A stretch of DNA of 64,000 nucleotides from Zea mays (Eukaryota; Streptophyta; Magnoliopsida; Poales; Poaceae): the NCBI RefSeq assembly GCF_902167145.1, contig NC_050098.1:79152207-79216206 (forward strand), read 5' to 3'. Within the stretch, counting starts at the first letter, position 1. Each line of letters opens with the position of its first letter. This document shows, piece by piece, positions 47,344 to 58,886 of this stretch. A program made the translations under genes and the position numbers. Below the pieces are notes generated by a model. It was given only the letters and a program-made list of their open reading frames with translations. It had not been told where the DNA came from and did no database searches.

Positions 47344-48176
47344 CCCCCCCCCCCTTTAAAAGAATCTCGTCCCGTGATTCGGAGTGAAAGACTTTTAAGA
47401 GTAGAGAAGCATGTAACTCCTGTCCATATCAGCAATAATCATAAGACAGTTCCAAGTAAAGGCGAGTGTCTCAAGATGTTGTTTCTCTCGTGGACATGAC
47501 ATGCATTGCCTTAAGCTAACTTAGAGATGTCCACCAATATAGACGCTGTCTGCCAGGAGAACACATAAGGTTCCATATGTGCAGTTTGCTTTTTCTGATG
47601 ACACTGTACTATCTGAGTCTGTTGAGCAAGCGGTAAATATGCGACTTTACCCAAACAGAACCAGATGCAACCTCTTGGGTAAAACACACAGAAAGAGGTT
47701 TACCAACAAGTGGTCACGATAAGTTCATAGCACACGAGACGGGTGTGAATGTCGAATAACATCACAGTTAACTCGTGTTAAGCTAGAAAATCCAAGTCCA
47801 ATGATGATAATGGAGACTCGAGGAAACATCAGTGAAGGTTATCAACAAATGTTGGATTCACAATGAACCAAACTCATCATGCACTAGTGCGACTCCGCCC
47901 AATCACATGAGAGGCGATCGAGGCGCGACTAGAGTGACGATTAGGTGGTTATTAGTCGGCTTAACTTGATTTTTGTAAGTACTTTTTTAGGATGGGTCAA
48001 ACCAAAGTGAGTTCAGATGACTCGATAAAATGATCTCTAAACTCAATGTTTGTTCATCAGGCAGTTACAAGTTAGTAAAACCAACTTGTTGAACTACCAT
48101 TAACACTTAGCAAGTCTTCTTATTATCCATCGGCAATCCAATGATCGAGAGTTCACTCTCGGTAACAGGAGATCAT
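47344..48176 (-). other. Element A' internal sequence with polypurine tract and hairpin
   Basis: Minus-strand tract of 11 G preceded by CTTTTAAA (47344-47358), then a hairpin GAATCACG, GGA, CGAGATTC with one mismatch (47362-47380). The remaining 800 bp has no ORF and no chromodomain or integrase similarity. In A and B2 the pol stop lies only 150-260 bp from the LTR. The left target duplication of B2, ATCAT, is at 48172-48176. Confidence 0.7.
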
Positions 48177-51100
48177 TGTGACACCCCAGTGTCACCTAGG
48201 GGTTTCTTCTTTAAGCTAATTTAAACCATTATCACATGTGAACCAGATAGAGGCATGAACATAAAAAATTAATAACAAAGGTCGAAGTGAGTCTTTTTCA
48301 TCTTAAGAAATTCTCCTTAATCATGTCATGAACCTCAAGGTAAGAAGAACTCTCAAACCCTAATTAATCCTAAGTGAACCATTAAGCACATAAAAGGGAA
48401 ATTGGGAAAAGACTTGGGAACCCTTTTTCAAGATCAAATGTGTTCCCTATTTTCCAAAACTCGAAACCAAAAAGTCCAAACATCAAAGTGGTGCCAAATT
48501 TCCTTGGACACGCTCTAGAAAAAATTGAACTCAAACAAAAACCGTTTCGCATGATTTTGGCAATGTTTGTCCTCGGGACCCGACTATCTGACACTGGCAC
48601 CTTGGTGACGCTTCAACTCTCTGTCCCTAGCCTAAAACCACGCGACATCCACACACAAACGACAAAGCACAGTTAGGGGAACAAATCCTTAACAGCGATC
48701 TTGCCAAATTCGCGAAGATTTGCGCCTAGTCGGCGTTAGAAGTCGGGCAGAAGCAACGGTTCCACGTGTTTGACCGTGGCTGACACGCCCGGTTCACGCC
48801 AGTTCGCGCACCAGCGCTCCGCGGTGCACGCCCGCGCGCGCTCACCGGTCCACGACCGCTCGTGCACCGCGGCGTGCCTATAAAGCAGACCTAGGCCTCG
48901 GCCGTACCTCCCCGCGCGCTCTCAAGTCCTGTTCAAGCCAAAGTTCATCAGACTTCGCCTCGAGCACACTGCGCCACCGCCCGCCATCACCACCCGAGCC
49001 TCGGCCGCCGTGGCTAGCTCCCTCCAGTCACTTCCACGTCGCGCCAGTCACTCAGTTAGCTTCGCCAGTAGCCCGTGGAGCTTTCCAAGTCCTCAGACCC
49101 GGCAGAACTTCACCGGAGACCCGAGATCGTCCTCGTCGGACTTCGGTCGCCCGCGTCCGCGCGTAGACCAAGCAATCCGGTGAGCCATTCTCAAATTCCT
49201 CGCGCACACATCTTCCTTGATCTCTGGTGAAGCTCCCTGACCCATTCAATCGGATTATGGCGCCGTGAGCAGGCCGGATTCCTCACCACCGACGAGCTCC
49301 CACGCCTGCGCACGCAGACCGACCTACTTGGACCACCATAGCTGACGATCCGTACCTCGACGTGATCGCCAGAGACCCCCGGACCTCACCCGACCCCTCA
49401 CCAGAGCAACCTCGCCGCCAATAAGCCCCTCCGCCCTTTTCTTCCACCACGATCACTGTTCCATTAGGGGAAGATCGCGGGTTCGATTTCGTGAAACCCT
49501 AGGGGGTTTTCTGTAGAGCCATAGACTAAGATGAATAGTGAACCGAGGACCTGTCTGTAATACACTTAAAACCTTTCGCTAGGGACCCCAGTGCAAAACC
49601 CTTTTTCTTTATCCATTTTCTGTTTATTCCTTTTAAATTCAGCAGAGAACATAGGAAATTTATATCTTGAGTTATATTCAACCAAATTTAGCCAAACCAA
49701 TTTTGCTGGATCCAAAATATTATGAACTATTGCACAAAAATACTGAACCATGTGCTTTCTGTTTAAATTCTAGAGTTTGGAATTAATTAAAGAAACTGAC
49801 CAAACCTTTTTAAAAGGAAGAAAATTAGTTATGCTTCTGTGCTGAACTTAAGTTCAAACCCCACTTAGACACTGTTTAAAAATACTAAGCACCCCAGTAT
49901 TGAAGATTTGAACAGGGTTATCTATTAAAAGACATATTTGCCCAAAACTTAAGAAAATAAGAAAATAATGAACAGTGGATGCAAATATTTTTCCTAGTTC
50001 ACTTAAGTAATGAAGAACCTAGGAAAAATAAAAGGAACCCTAGTCCAGAACAAATTCAAGGTGAAATGTTTTATTAAGCACTAATCAAACTAGAAAGACA
50101 ATTATTAGAATTATGAAAATAATTTCAAAATTCTTAAGAAAAATCCAGTGGCCTTGTATCCACTAGGACACCACTACAAAAATGATAAGCACCTCAGCCC
50201 ATCATTTTAAGTAGAGTAAACAAATAGAACTTTATGTTAAACCATAGTTCAATTAAATCATAAGCAAGCTAAAAATTGTGCAATAGTGAGCAAATAAATT
50301 TTTACCAGATTAATAATGAAGTAGGCCTACAGAGAAAAATGCAAAACTCAATTGAAATCTACAAAATAATACCCATTGCCCCTACTTCATGAAAAATGCC
50401 ATTTAGTTAAAGAAATTCCTACCACCTTTTCCTAAAGCAAAAAGCTACCAATTTTCAGAATGATTGCTCTTGCACAAAGAAGAAGATAGGAAAAATTAGA
50501 AATCTATTGTTTGGCATTTTTCAAATATAGTAGTAGTAGAAAGTACCCACTTGGCTAGAAACTTTAGAAAATCATAATAAAATAACTAATAAGTATTAGT
50601 GGCTGAAAAAAATTTCACGGTCATGTTATAACATCTAAATGCCAGCAAAAATAAGTCTTGGAAAATAACCCCCTGTTAAAAGAAGGTTGTAGTTCAAAAC
50701 ACCCCCTCTGCCCTAATATTTGATAATTTTATACAGAGAGAACCACTCACTTTTTAAGCTCCAAATTTTGAGATAAAGAATTATACACCAGTAAGAAGCC
50801 ACTGTAATTATTGCAGATTTTGTGGAAATTTATTAAGCTATCTTGTAGTTCAAACCCACCTTAAAAGCATAAAAGCAATAGAAAGGAAGAGAGGGAATAA
50901 TAAATCTCACTCCAATGAATTCAGCTAGAAACCTTGATAAACTCTCACTAAGACATTAAAAAGAAATCAGTGGAACACCAAACTGAACTTACCAATTAGC
51001 TTAACCAAGCTTGACCCTAATTTGCTAAGTGTACTACAAAAACTTCAGTAGTAAGATTAAGCTCTACCTTATTAAATTGATCATCCCCCATCAAATTTTA

Positions 51101-52682
51101 ATTGCAAAATTGCATATCATGCCATGCATGTATCTTACTCATTGCATTCATTAGGTTGCAATCTCGCTGACGGAGAGTATGTGCTCATCCCTGAGCAAGG
51201 AGCTGTCCACGAGGAAGACCAGGAGCAAGCTCCCGAGACTGCCATCGAGGATCTCCCCGCAGCCCTAGCAATTGAAGGCAAGCCCCGGTTTTATGCATAA
51301 TCGTTTATATATGCTACTTTACTACACATAATGTTTGTAGGCTGGTAATGTGTACTTAAGTGTAGGAGTTGCTTGAAACCTTTAGTTGCATGAACTCAGG
51401 ATTCCTTTTTGAGATGGATACTAGTATGCTAGGTCGTGTAGCTACTATGCTAATCAGAATCTGGGTAGAAGTCGATTGATTTTTCTAGCACTCGCGCGAG
51501 GTCAGGAATTGAATGTATTCATCTTGATTACGGGATCTATGATGGTCTATGGACTTGGATCCAGGGAGGATGCCTTGTCCATGAGATGGGAAAAGGAATT
51601 AAGGATTAATGTGTGGATACCTGAGTCAAGCGTTTGAACGTATTAAACACATGTCGGGAAATATGGTAACCGGTAAACCTAGTACCTGAGTGAAGCCGGG
51701 CGCGGACTTTTCTCCTCACTTGACCTGAGACTGGGTCTCCCAAGCTAGCTATGGTGGGTACACGTGCGGTCACTGCACGGCGGCAACCAGGGTCAGTGGA
51801 GCATTGTATGCCAAGGAGGTGAGCCTTGGCCGCGAACGGGGAATCGATGGGGACGATTGACGTGTGTGGGGACGGAGTGCCCTGACATGTCGTGTGTTTA
51901 GGTTTACCTTGAAAGGTTAAAACTCGATTCGTATCGTCTGCTTCTCGCAGCTAATGAGACTGCTTGACCCCTTGTACTACATTGAGTAAGAAGTGAAACG
52001 AGGTTTACATGAGATAACTTGTTGGTTGTACTAAATGCTTGTTACCATGTATGCCTAGAAGGAGCAAATTTAACTAAGATAATGATGCTAGAATTTGAAA
52101 AGCTAAAAATTGATTTTAGACTCAGCTAGTGCTTTTGGCAAACCAAACCCCTGAGCCAAACAGCTACATGGTCTAGAGGTAGAGGAGTAGTTTACTCACA
52201 CCGGGTAAGTCTAGCTGAGTATTAGTATACTCAGCCTTGCTTGTGGCATAATTTTTGCAGGTACACTTCAAGACATGGTTGATGGTGTGACTTGGCCTAC
52301 AACCCTACCACCGGGTTGGATGGTCGAGTGGGATGCTGCTCCGGTAGGAGAGGAGCAGGAGGAGTAGTGGGCTAGGCCTTGCCCTATTCCTCGCTTTGAC
52401 GACATCGATTATCCGCTGCAAATCTATGTTATGAACTATTTCAGTTTACTTGAGAATCTCCGGTCTATGTAATAACTCAGTACTTTAATTTGAGGTTTTC
52501 CTGCTTTATTGTATTTCTTCTGTGACTCACCTTCAAGTGAGTTTGTGCTATTTGATCCTGGTTAAGTGGCTCTACTAGACAAGATCTGAGGGACTGACGT
52601 GTTATTCTGATTTAAGTGTGTTGCGGTCCCTGAGGCGTGACTTAAGCACTTAAGCTGGAATAATTCGGGCGGTTCTGCCACA
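48177..52682 (+). repeat. 5' LTR of element B2
   Basis: From TGTGACACCCC to TTCTGCCACA. The first bases form a hairpin GTGACAC, CCCA, GTGTCAC (48178-48195). It lacks 167 bp present at 59131-59297 of the 3' LTR; the junction at 48420 has GAA on both sides. A TATAAAG box is at 48879. A GC-rich leader to about 49450 is followed by AT-rich sequence without ORFs. Confidence 0.93.
48879..48884 (+). promoter_or_regulatory. TATA box of the B2 5' LTR
   Basis: GTGCCTATAAAGCAG; the same motif is at 59757-59762 in the 3' LTR. It lies about 700 bp into the LTR, upstream of the GC-rich leader. Confidence 0.6.
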
Positions 52683-52684
52683 GC

Positions 52685-52696
52685 TGGTATCCGAGC
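52685..52696 (+). other. Primer binding site of element B2
   Basis: TGGTATCCGAGC, two bases after the LTR end. Initiator-Met type with one change from TGGTATCAGAGC. The next 376 bp (to 53072) is leader with no ORF. Confidence 0.85.
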
Positions 52697-53072
52697 AAAT
52701 ACCACCACAGAGAAGCACAATAAACCATGAATACCAATTTTCAAAAATCTAAAACTTGCTTATAAACTAGTGTGAATTGTCAGGACTAGACCGCTAGACC
52801 TAGGACGAAAGGCCGTAGAAATAGAGGGAGAAATAGGTGGCTAAGTAAGTAGGCCCTGTGGGCCAGTCCTTAGCTTTTTTTTAAGGGTGCCCTAAAAGCA
52901 CCCTTTTATTCGGAGAGGAGACGTTATTTTCAGCATGCATGCATTATAAAACAAAAGGGATTAAAATTTAAAGAAGTAGAAATTTGAGCTAACCCGCTTC
53001 CTTTTAAACCACCTAGGTTCTTTTTATTTTTCCTCTTCCTTCATAATATTTACATCTGATACCCTTCCGCAG

Positions 53073-53888
53073 ATGACCTCACCTACCCCCGCCAGTGGAG
53101 GAGACACTCGTTTCAGCTCTGACTTCCTTTCTCACGATGGCTTTCCTTCCATCCTGTGGGAAGTGCTTAACTCTGCCGGTTACCCTATGCCCCCTTTGTA
53201 CACGGTGTAGCTGTACGAGGAGCATCGGGTACCACGTTGCCGAGTCTGGCTGACTCTGGAGGCTCATCCTCTTCAGCCGGGTTGGCGTTCTCTTGACTCC
53301 GAGACAATTAGATTTAGGACGGACGACACCACCGAAGCGGTAGCTATGAAGACCATGACGACTTTCTATGGCTACCATCCCCTGGAAATGGTGATGCACC
53401 CCTTGGGACTCTTCCCTGCTGAGAAGAAGGATGACCCCATGTGGTGCAACCGTGTGAGCCATGTAAAGGACGTATGGGCGATGTATCCTGACTTGGTTGG
53501 GAGGGTCACTGTTCAATGCATGAGTGCCCTGTACCACCTTCAAGCCCTGTAGAGCGACGCTATGGCACATCTTGCTAACCTCGCTCAAACCACCAAGCTC
53601 ACCCTCGACAGCCGAGAAGACTTTGTGGTCGACTTGTCCTCCGAATTGGTGGAGAAGGACCTGCAGGTGGAGAGGCTGAGCCAGCGCATTACCACCTTGG
53701 AGCAGCAGGTGGAGATCCGAGACAACACCATTGATGTCTTGGAAAACCAGCTCCACAATGTGCAGCAGGAGCTCGAGGAAGCTAATGACCACCTGGACAT
53801 GCATCACCTGGAGATGGAGGCTAATGAGGCCAGAAGCAAGGGAGAAGAGGCTCCTGAGGAGTTAGGACCAGCCCTGGTACCAATTTGA
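53073..53888 (+). pseudogene. Element B2 ORF upstream of gag: coiled-coil protein of unknown function
   Basis: A 272-codon frame from ATG 53073 to TGA 53886-53888, broken by TAG 53208-53210 and TAG 53550-53552. I do not recognise the family. The N-terminal 160 codons look globular (FLSHDGFPSILWEVLNSAGY; TTFYGYHPLEMVMHPLGLFP). The C-terminal 100 codons are a strong coiled coil (VERLSQRITTLEQQVEIRD; LENQLHNVQQELEEANDHL) with an acidic end. It sits in the same place as the ORF of element A at 6578-7162, between LTR and gag, and shares the coiled coil, but I see no clear sequence match. Both stops could be CAG to TAG. Confidence 0.6.
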
Positions 53889-54204
53889 CAGCCTCCGCGA
53901 TGCCCCCTTTGCCCGCATCCAGTGTCGCTTCCACTACTCAAGGTTGATCAGTCATTTTGACGCTTTAGGCGGATAGAAACCTACGCAAGCTTAGTAATGG
54001 CAGATTTTGGACTAGGCTTATAGGTACTTTCCCCTAATTGATGTAACCCTTATGAACTTTTGAGATCTATGGGATGTTTGTAACCATGTTACCTTCGTTC
54101 GAACTTAATATTATGATTATGGAAATTCTTATTCCATATGAGATAATAGCATGTTGTTCGAAATTGTGAATTGGGATAACAATGGCGGCAATCTCTATTT
54201 TCAG
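53889..54204 (+). other. Spacer between the upstream ORF and gag of B2
   Basis: 316 bp without an ORF or a recognisable motif. Confidence 0.7.
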
Positions 54205-55132
54205 ATGGCAGCTAGGCAGCATAGCGGGAAAAACGAGCAAGTTCCCCCACCACCTCCTCCAGCTCCCACAGTGCAGGAGCTGATGGCCCGTAGAACGAGA
54301 TTCTATGACAGCTTTTGCAGCGCCAGCCCCACCCTCAGCAGTATGGTGGAGGCCAGCCGCAGCGACTTCTGGCAGCGAAAACCTACCAGGAGTTCTTGAG
54401 CACGCAGCCGCCCTTGTTCACCAAGGTAGAGGATCCGTTGGACGCTGATGTGTGGTTACGCGTCGTGGAGTCCAAGTTTCCCCTCCTCACGGGAGACTGC
54501 CCTGATGATACCAAGGCTCGCTTCGCCGCGCAGTAGCTTTGCGGCCCTGCTCGGACTTGGTGGGACCATTTCCGTGCTATGCTACCCGCTGATCAAGAAG
54601 TTTCTTGGGAGGAATTCAAGACTGCTTTCAGAGGGCACCATATCCCAACTGGAATTCTTGATCGCAAGTTGAATGAATTTCTGGCACTCAATCAAGGAAC
54701 CCGCATGGTATTGCAGTATGCTCAGGCCTTCAACGACCTGTGCCAGTACGCAGGATATCATGCTGATTCCGATGAGAAGAAGAGAGACCGCTTCCGAAGG
54801 GGTCTCAATACCAAGTTGCGTGAGCGTCTCAACACTATCCGGGCTGATAGCTTCAATGAGTTGGTCAACCTGGCCATCTCCCAGGAGGATTGTATTGTAG
54901 CTCACCAGGCAGAGAAGAAGAGAAAGTCACCAATGGTAGCACCATCCGCTTAGGCCTAGAGGTTCATGATTGTTTCTCACAACCAGAGCAGGGGATTTCA
55001 ACATCAGGCAGGTAGATGAGTGATCAGGCCACCTCAGTAGCAGCAGCCGGCACCCACTCGTTTCCAGCTCCCGCTCCAAGGAACAATCAGCCTTCGCAGC
55101 AGCAGCAGTTCTGCTAGGGTAATGGGAACAAG
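54205..55132 (+). pseudogene. Element B2 gag
   Basis: Starts at ATG 54205 (MAARQHSGKNEQVPPPPPP). A one-base loss near 54305-54315 changes the frame, which then carries the capsid-like part (WLRVVESKFPLL; WEEFKTAFRGHHIP). Stops are TAG 54534, TAG 54951, TAG 54957, TGA 55017, TAG 55038 and TAG 55115. A second one-base shift lies near 55070-55080, and the CCHC zinc knuckle (CFTCGNVGHYAKNC) begins at 55133 with all four ligands present. Apart from the two shifts, each stop fits a single transition in CAG, CGA or TGG. Gag and pol were probably one frame, as in element A. Confidence 0.83.
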
Positions 55133-58100
55133 TGCTTCACTTGTGGCAATGTGGGCCACTATGCCAAGAATTGTCCAAGAAATCACCAGAGGCAGATGCC
55201 AGCACCAAATCAAGACAAGGGAAGAAAGCAGAAGGTGCAAGTCACGCATGGGAAGCTCAACTTCACCACTCTGGAGGAGTTACCCGAGGGAGCCCCCATC
55301 ATGACTGGTATCTTTTCAGTTTTTAATCAACCTACATTAATTCTGTTTGATTCTAGTGCATCTCATAGTTTCATTAGCCAGAAGTTCAGTGCTAAATGTC
55401 AATTGCCTTTCTATCATGCAAATGGGTCATTCATGATAGCCACACCTGGGGGTAAAATTGCAACCAACCAATTAAACCAAAATGTGCCTATCTCAATGGA
55501 AAGTAGAATCTTCAAAACCACTCTCCTGATTTTGGGATTATAGGGTATGGACATCATTCTCGGAGCCAACTAGATGACACAACACCGAGTAGTGTTGGAT
55601 GTAGCCGCTAGAGCTCTAGAGATCCGTTCTCCTACATCCGAAGACCTTGTGTTGTATCTACCCCACCAAGATTCTACTCAATCATGTGCTTTTGCTATGA
55701 TGGAGTCACCTGAGAAGAAAATTCCAGTGGTCTGTGAGTATGCAGATGTTTTTCCTGATGAATTACCAGGAATGCCCCCAGACCGTGATATCGAATTTGC
55801 CATCGAGTTGTAACCGGGAACGACACCTATTTCCAAGAGGCCTTACCGGATGCCACCCGCTGAGTTGGCAGAATTGAAGAAGCAGTTGCAAGAGTTGTTG
55901 GACAAAGGTTTTATTCGCCCAAGTACTTCGCCTTGGGGATGTCCAGCCTTGTTTGTGAAAAAGAAAGATGAAAGCTTGAGGCTATGCATAGATTACCGCC
56001 CACTTAATGTGGTAGCTATAAAGAACAAATATCCTTTGCCTCGTATTGATGTTCTTTTCGATCAGTTGGTTGGAGCCAAAGTGTTTTCCAAGATAGACCT
56101 TTGCTCCGGCTATCATCAGATCAAGATACGGGCAAGTGATATTCCGAAGACCGCCTTCTCAACCAAATATGGGTTGTATGAATTTTTGGTGATGTTATTT
56201 GGGCTGACTAATGCACCAGCATATTTCATGTATCTGATGAATTCTGTTTTCATGCCTGAACTGGACAAGTTCATAGTGGTTTTCATCAATGATATCTTGG
56301 TGTATTCAAAGAACGAAGAGGAGCATGCCGGTCATTTGCATGTAGTGCTTCAACGTCTGCGAGAGCACCGTCTTTATGTCAAATTGTCAAAATGTGATTT
56401 TTGGCTAAAGGAAATCAAATTCTTGGGTCACACTGTCTCTCAGGCGGGCATAGTTGTTGATCCTGATAAGGTGCAAGAGGTGATGAACTGGAAGCCACCA
56501 ACGACTATCCGTCAGATTCAAAGTTTTCTGGGATTGGCTGGTTATTACCAAAGATTCATTTCGGATTTCTCTCGAATTGCGAAGCCCATAACTGAATTGT
56601 TGAAGAAAGAAGCCAAGTTTGTTTGGGGTCAGAAGTGCGAAGATGCCTTCCACACATTGAGGCAACATCTGACCACAGCATCGGTGTTAGTGCAACCCAA
56701 CAGCAGCAAGCCATTTGATGTGTACTGTGATGCCTCTGGCACTGGACTGGGTTGTGTCTTGATGCAAGACAACCGAGACATTGCTTACGCATCAAGGGCA
56801 CTCAGACCTCATGAGCAAAATTATCCCACTCATGACTTGGAGTTAGCAGCAGTGGTCCACGCATTAGAAATGTGGAGACACTATTTGATGGGAACCCACT
56901 GCAACATCTTCACTGATCATAAGAGACTTAAGTACATCTTTACTAAGGCTGATCTCAATATGAGGCAGAGAAGATCGCTAGAGCTGATCAAGGACTATGA
57001 CCTGGAGGTACATTATCACCCAGGGAAGGCCAATGTGGTGGCAGATGCCTTGAGTCAAAAATTGCAATGCAACTGTGTTATGATGGATTCTCACATCAAC
57101 ACCCTGTGTGATGAGTTGAGCAAAATGAAGATTGAAGTGATTCCTTCTGGTGCTTTGTCTCACATTTCCGTTGAGCCAACCTTGCTAGACCAGATCATCA
57201 TGGCCCAACTCAGTGACAAGGGAGTACAAATCATTAAGGAGAACCTCCATCAAAAGACAGAAAAGTATAAATGTTTCCGCCAAGATGGAAAGGGTATATT
57301 GTGGTTTGAAAGCAGATTGGTGGTTCCTAAAAATAAAAATCTCAAGAAGAGAATCTTGGATGATGCACATCTCTCCAAATTCTCCATGCATCCAGGGAGC
57401 ACCAAAATGTACCATGATCTGAAGCCCTTGTATTGGTGGACCAGAATGAAGAGGGAGATAGCCCAATATGTATCAGAATGTGACACATGTCAGAGGATAA
57501 AGACAAGCCACTTGAAATCAGTTGGAGCTTTGCAACCCCTATCTATCCCTTCGTGGAAATGGGACGACATCAGCATGGATTTTATTGTGGGTCTGCCCAA
57601 CACCTCTCATCATCATGATTCAATTTGGGTTATTGTGGACCGATTGACAAAAGTGGCACATTTGCTTCCGGTGCACACCACTGATAAGGCTCAGAAGTAT
57701 GCAGAGTTGTACATCGACTGAATCGTGTGTTTGCACGGATTACCTCGGACCATTGTCTCTGACCGAGGAGCCCAATTTGTTGCTAGATTTTGGGAACAAC
57801 TGCAAGAGTCTTTGGGAACGAAGCTAATCAGAAGTTCAGCTTACCACCAGCAGACTGATGGTCAGACTGAGAGGGTAAATCAAATTCTTGAAGATATGCT
57901 GAGGGCTTGTGCGATCGATTGTGGCAAGAACTAGGATAAGCACCTCTCCTTGGCAGAGTTTGCTTATAACAACAGTTATCAATCCATCCTAAAGATGGCA
58001 CCCTTCGAAGCTCTATATGGAAGAAGGTGTCGAACACCCCTCAATTGGTCTCAGCCTGGAGAAAGAGATGTTTTCGGACCTGACTTAGTGACTGAAGCCG

Positions 58101-58630
58101 AAAGGAAGGTCAAACTAATCAGGAAGAATCTAGAAGCTGCTCAGGCCAGGTAGAAGAGTTACCATGATAAGAGAAGGAAACCTCTCTAGTTCGAGGTGGG
58201 AGATTTCGTATATTTGAAGGTATCACCCACCAGGGGAGTGCAGAGATTCGGGATCAAAGGCAAGTTAGCCCCTCGTTACATTGGACCTTATGAGATCATA
58301 GAAGCATGTGGACCCGTGGCATACAAATTGAAGTTACCTCCAAAAATGTCTGCCATCCACAATGTATTCCATGTATCCCAACTTAAGAAGTGTGTTCGAT
58401 TGCCGACTGAGATCATAGCAGAACAAGAATTGGAGATAGAGCTGAATGTATCGTACCAAGAGTACCCTTCCAAGGTTCTGGATTGCAAAGAAAGGTCAAC
58501 TCGGGCTAAATCGATCAAGACATATAAGATCCAATGGAGTAATCACTCAGAAGAAGAGGCTACTTGGGAGACTGAGGAATTTCTGCGTTCCAACTTCCCC
58601 GATTGCCTACCTAAGGAAATTGGTACGTAA
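55133..58630 (+). pseudogene. Element B2 pol: protease, reverse transcriptase, RNase H, integrase, chromodomain
   Basis: A single frame with seven stops (TAG 55541, TAG 55571, TAA 55811, TGA 57719, TAG 57932, TAG 58151, TAG 58187) and no frameshift. After the zinc knuckle, protease has Asp-Ser-Ser (LFDSSASH), with Ser for the active-site Gly. Reverse transcriptase at about 55900-56500 reads FINDILVY where FIDDILVY is expected, so the first catalytic Asp (codon 56288-56290) is Asn. RNase H is at about 56700-57060 ([19 protein letters not shown]). Integrase has [23 protein letters not shown] and [10 protein letters not shown] chromodomain at about 58458-58580 (KTYKIQWSNHSEEEATWE) closes it. Confidence 0.9.
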
Positions 58631-58850
58631 TCATGCCCAACCCCTCCTCCTGCCCTTTGAATCTAAATTTTAGAGAAATGATCTTAATATAGAAAGAGTT
58701 AATTGTAAGACAAAAATTAAAAGGACTTCCTTCTGAAGTTGCAAAGAGAATGACATTCGAAGAGCAGTTTACCAAGAAGAACTTTAATAAATAAATCACC
58801 CCCTTCAACCAAGCCTTAACCCTCACTTCACCCCAGGAGGACTCCGACCC

Positions 58851-58886
58851 GAATCTCGGGACGAGATTCCTTTAAGGGGGGAAGGC
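58851..58886 (+). other. Hairpin and polypurine tract of element B2
   Basis: GAATCTCG (58851-58858), GGA, CGAGATTC (58862-58869), then CTTTAAGGGGGGAAGGC up to the LTR at 58887. From the pol stop (58630) to here there is only untranslated sequence. Confidence 0.85.

Noticed and set aside
53079..53807. 242-codon minus-strand ORF
   Set aside because: It is the antisense shadow of the B2 upstream ORF, which has the ATG after the leader, coiled-coil composition and decay of the expected kind.
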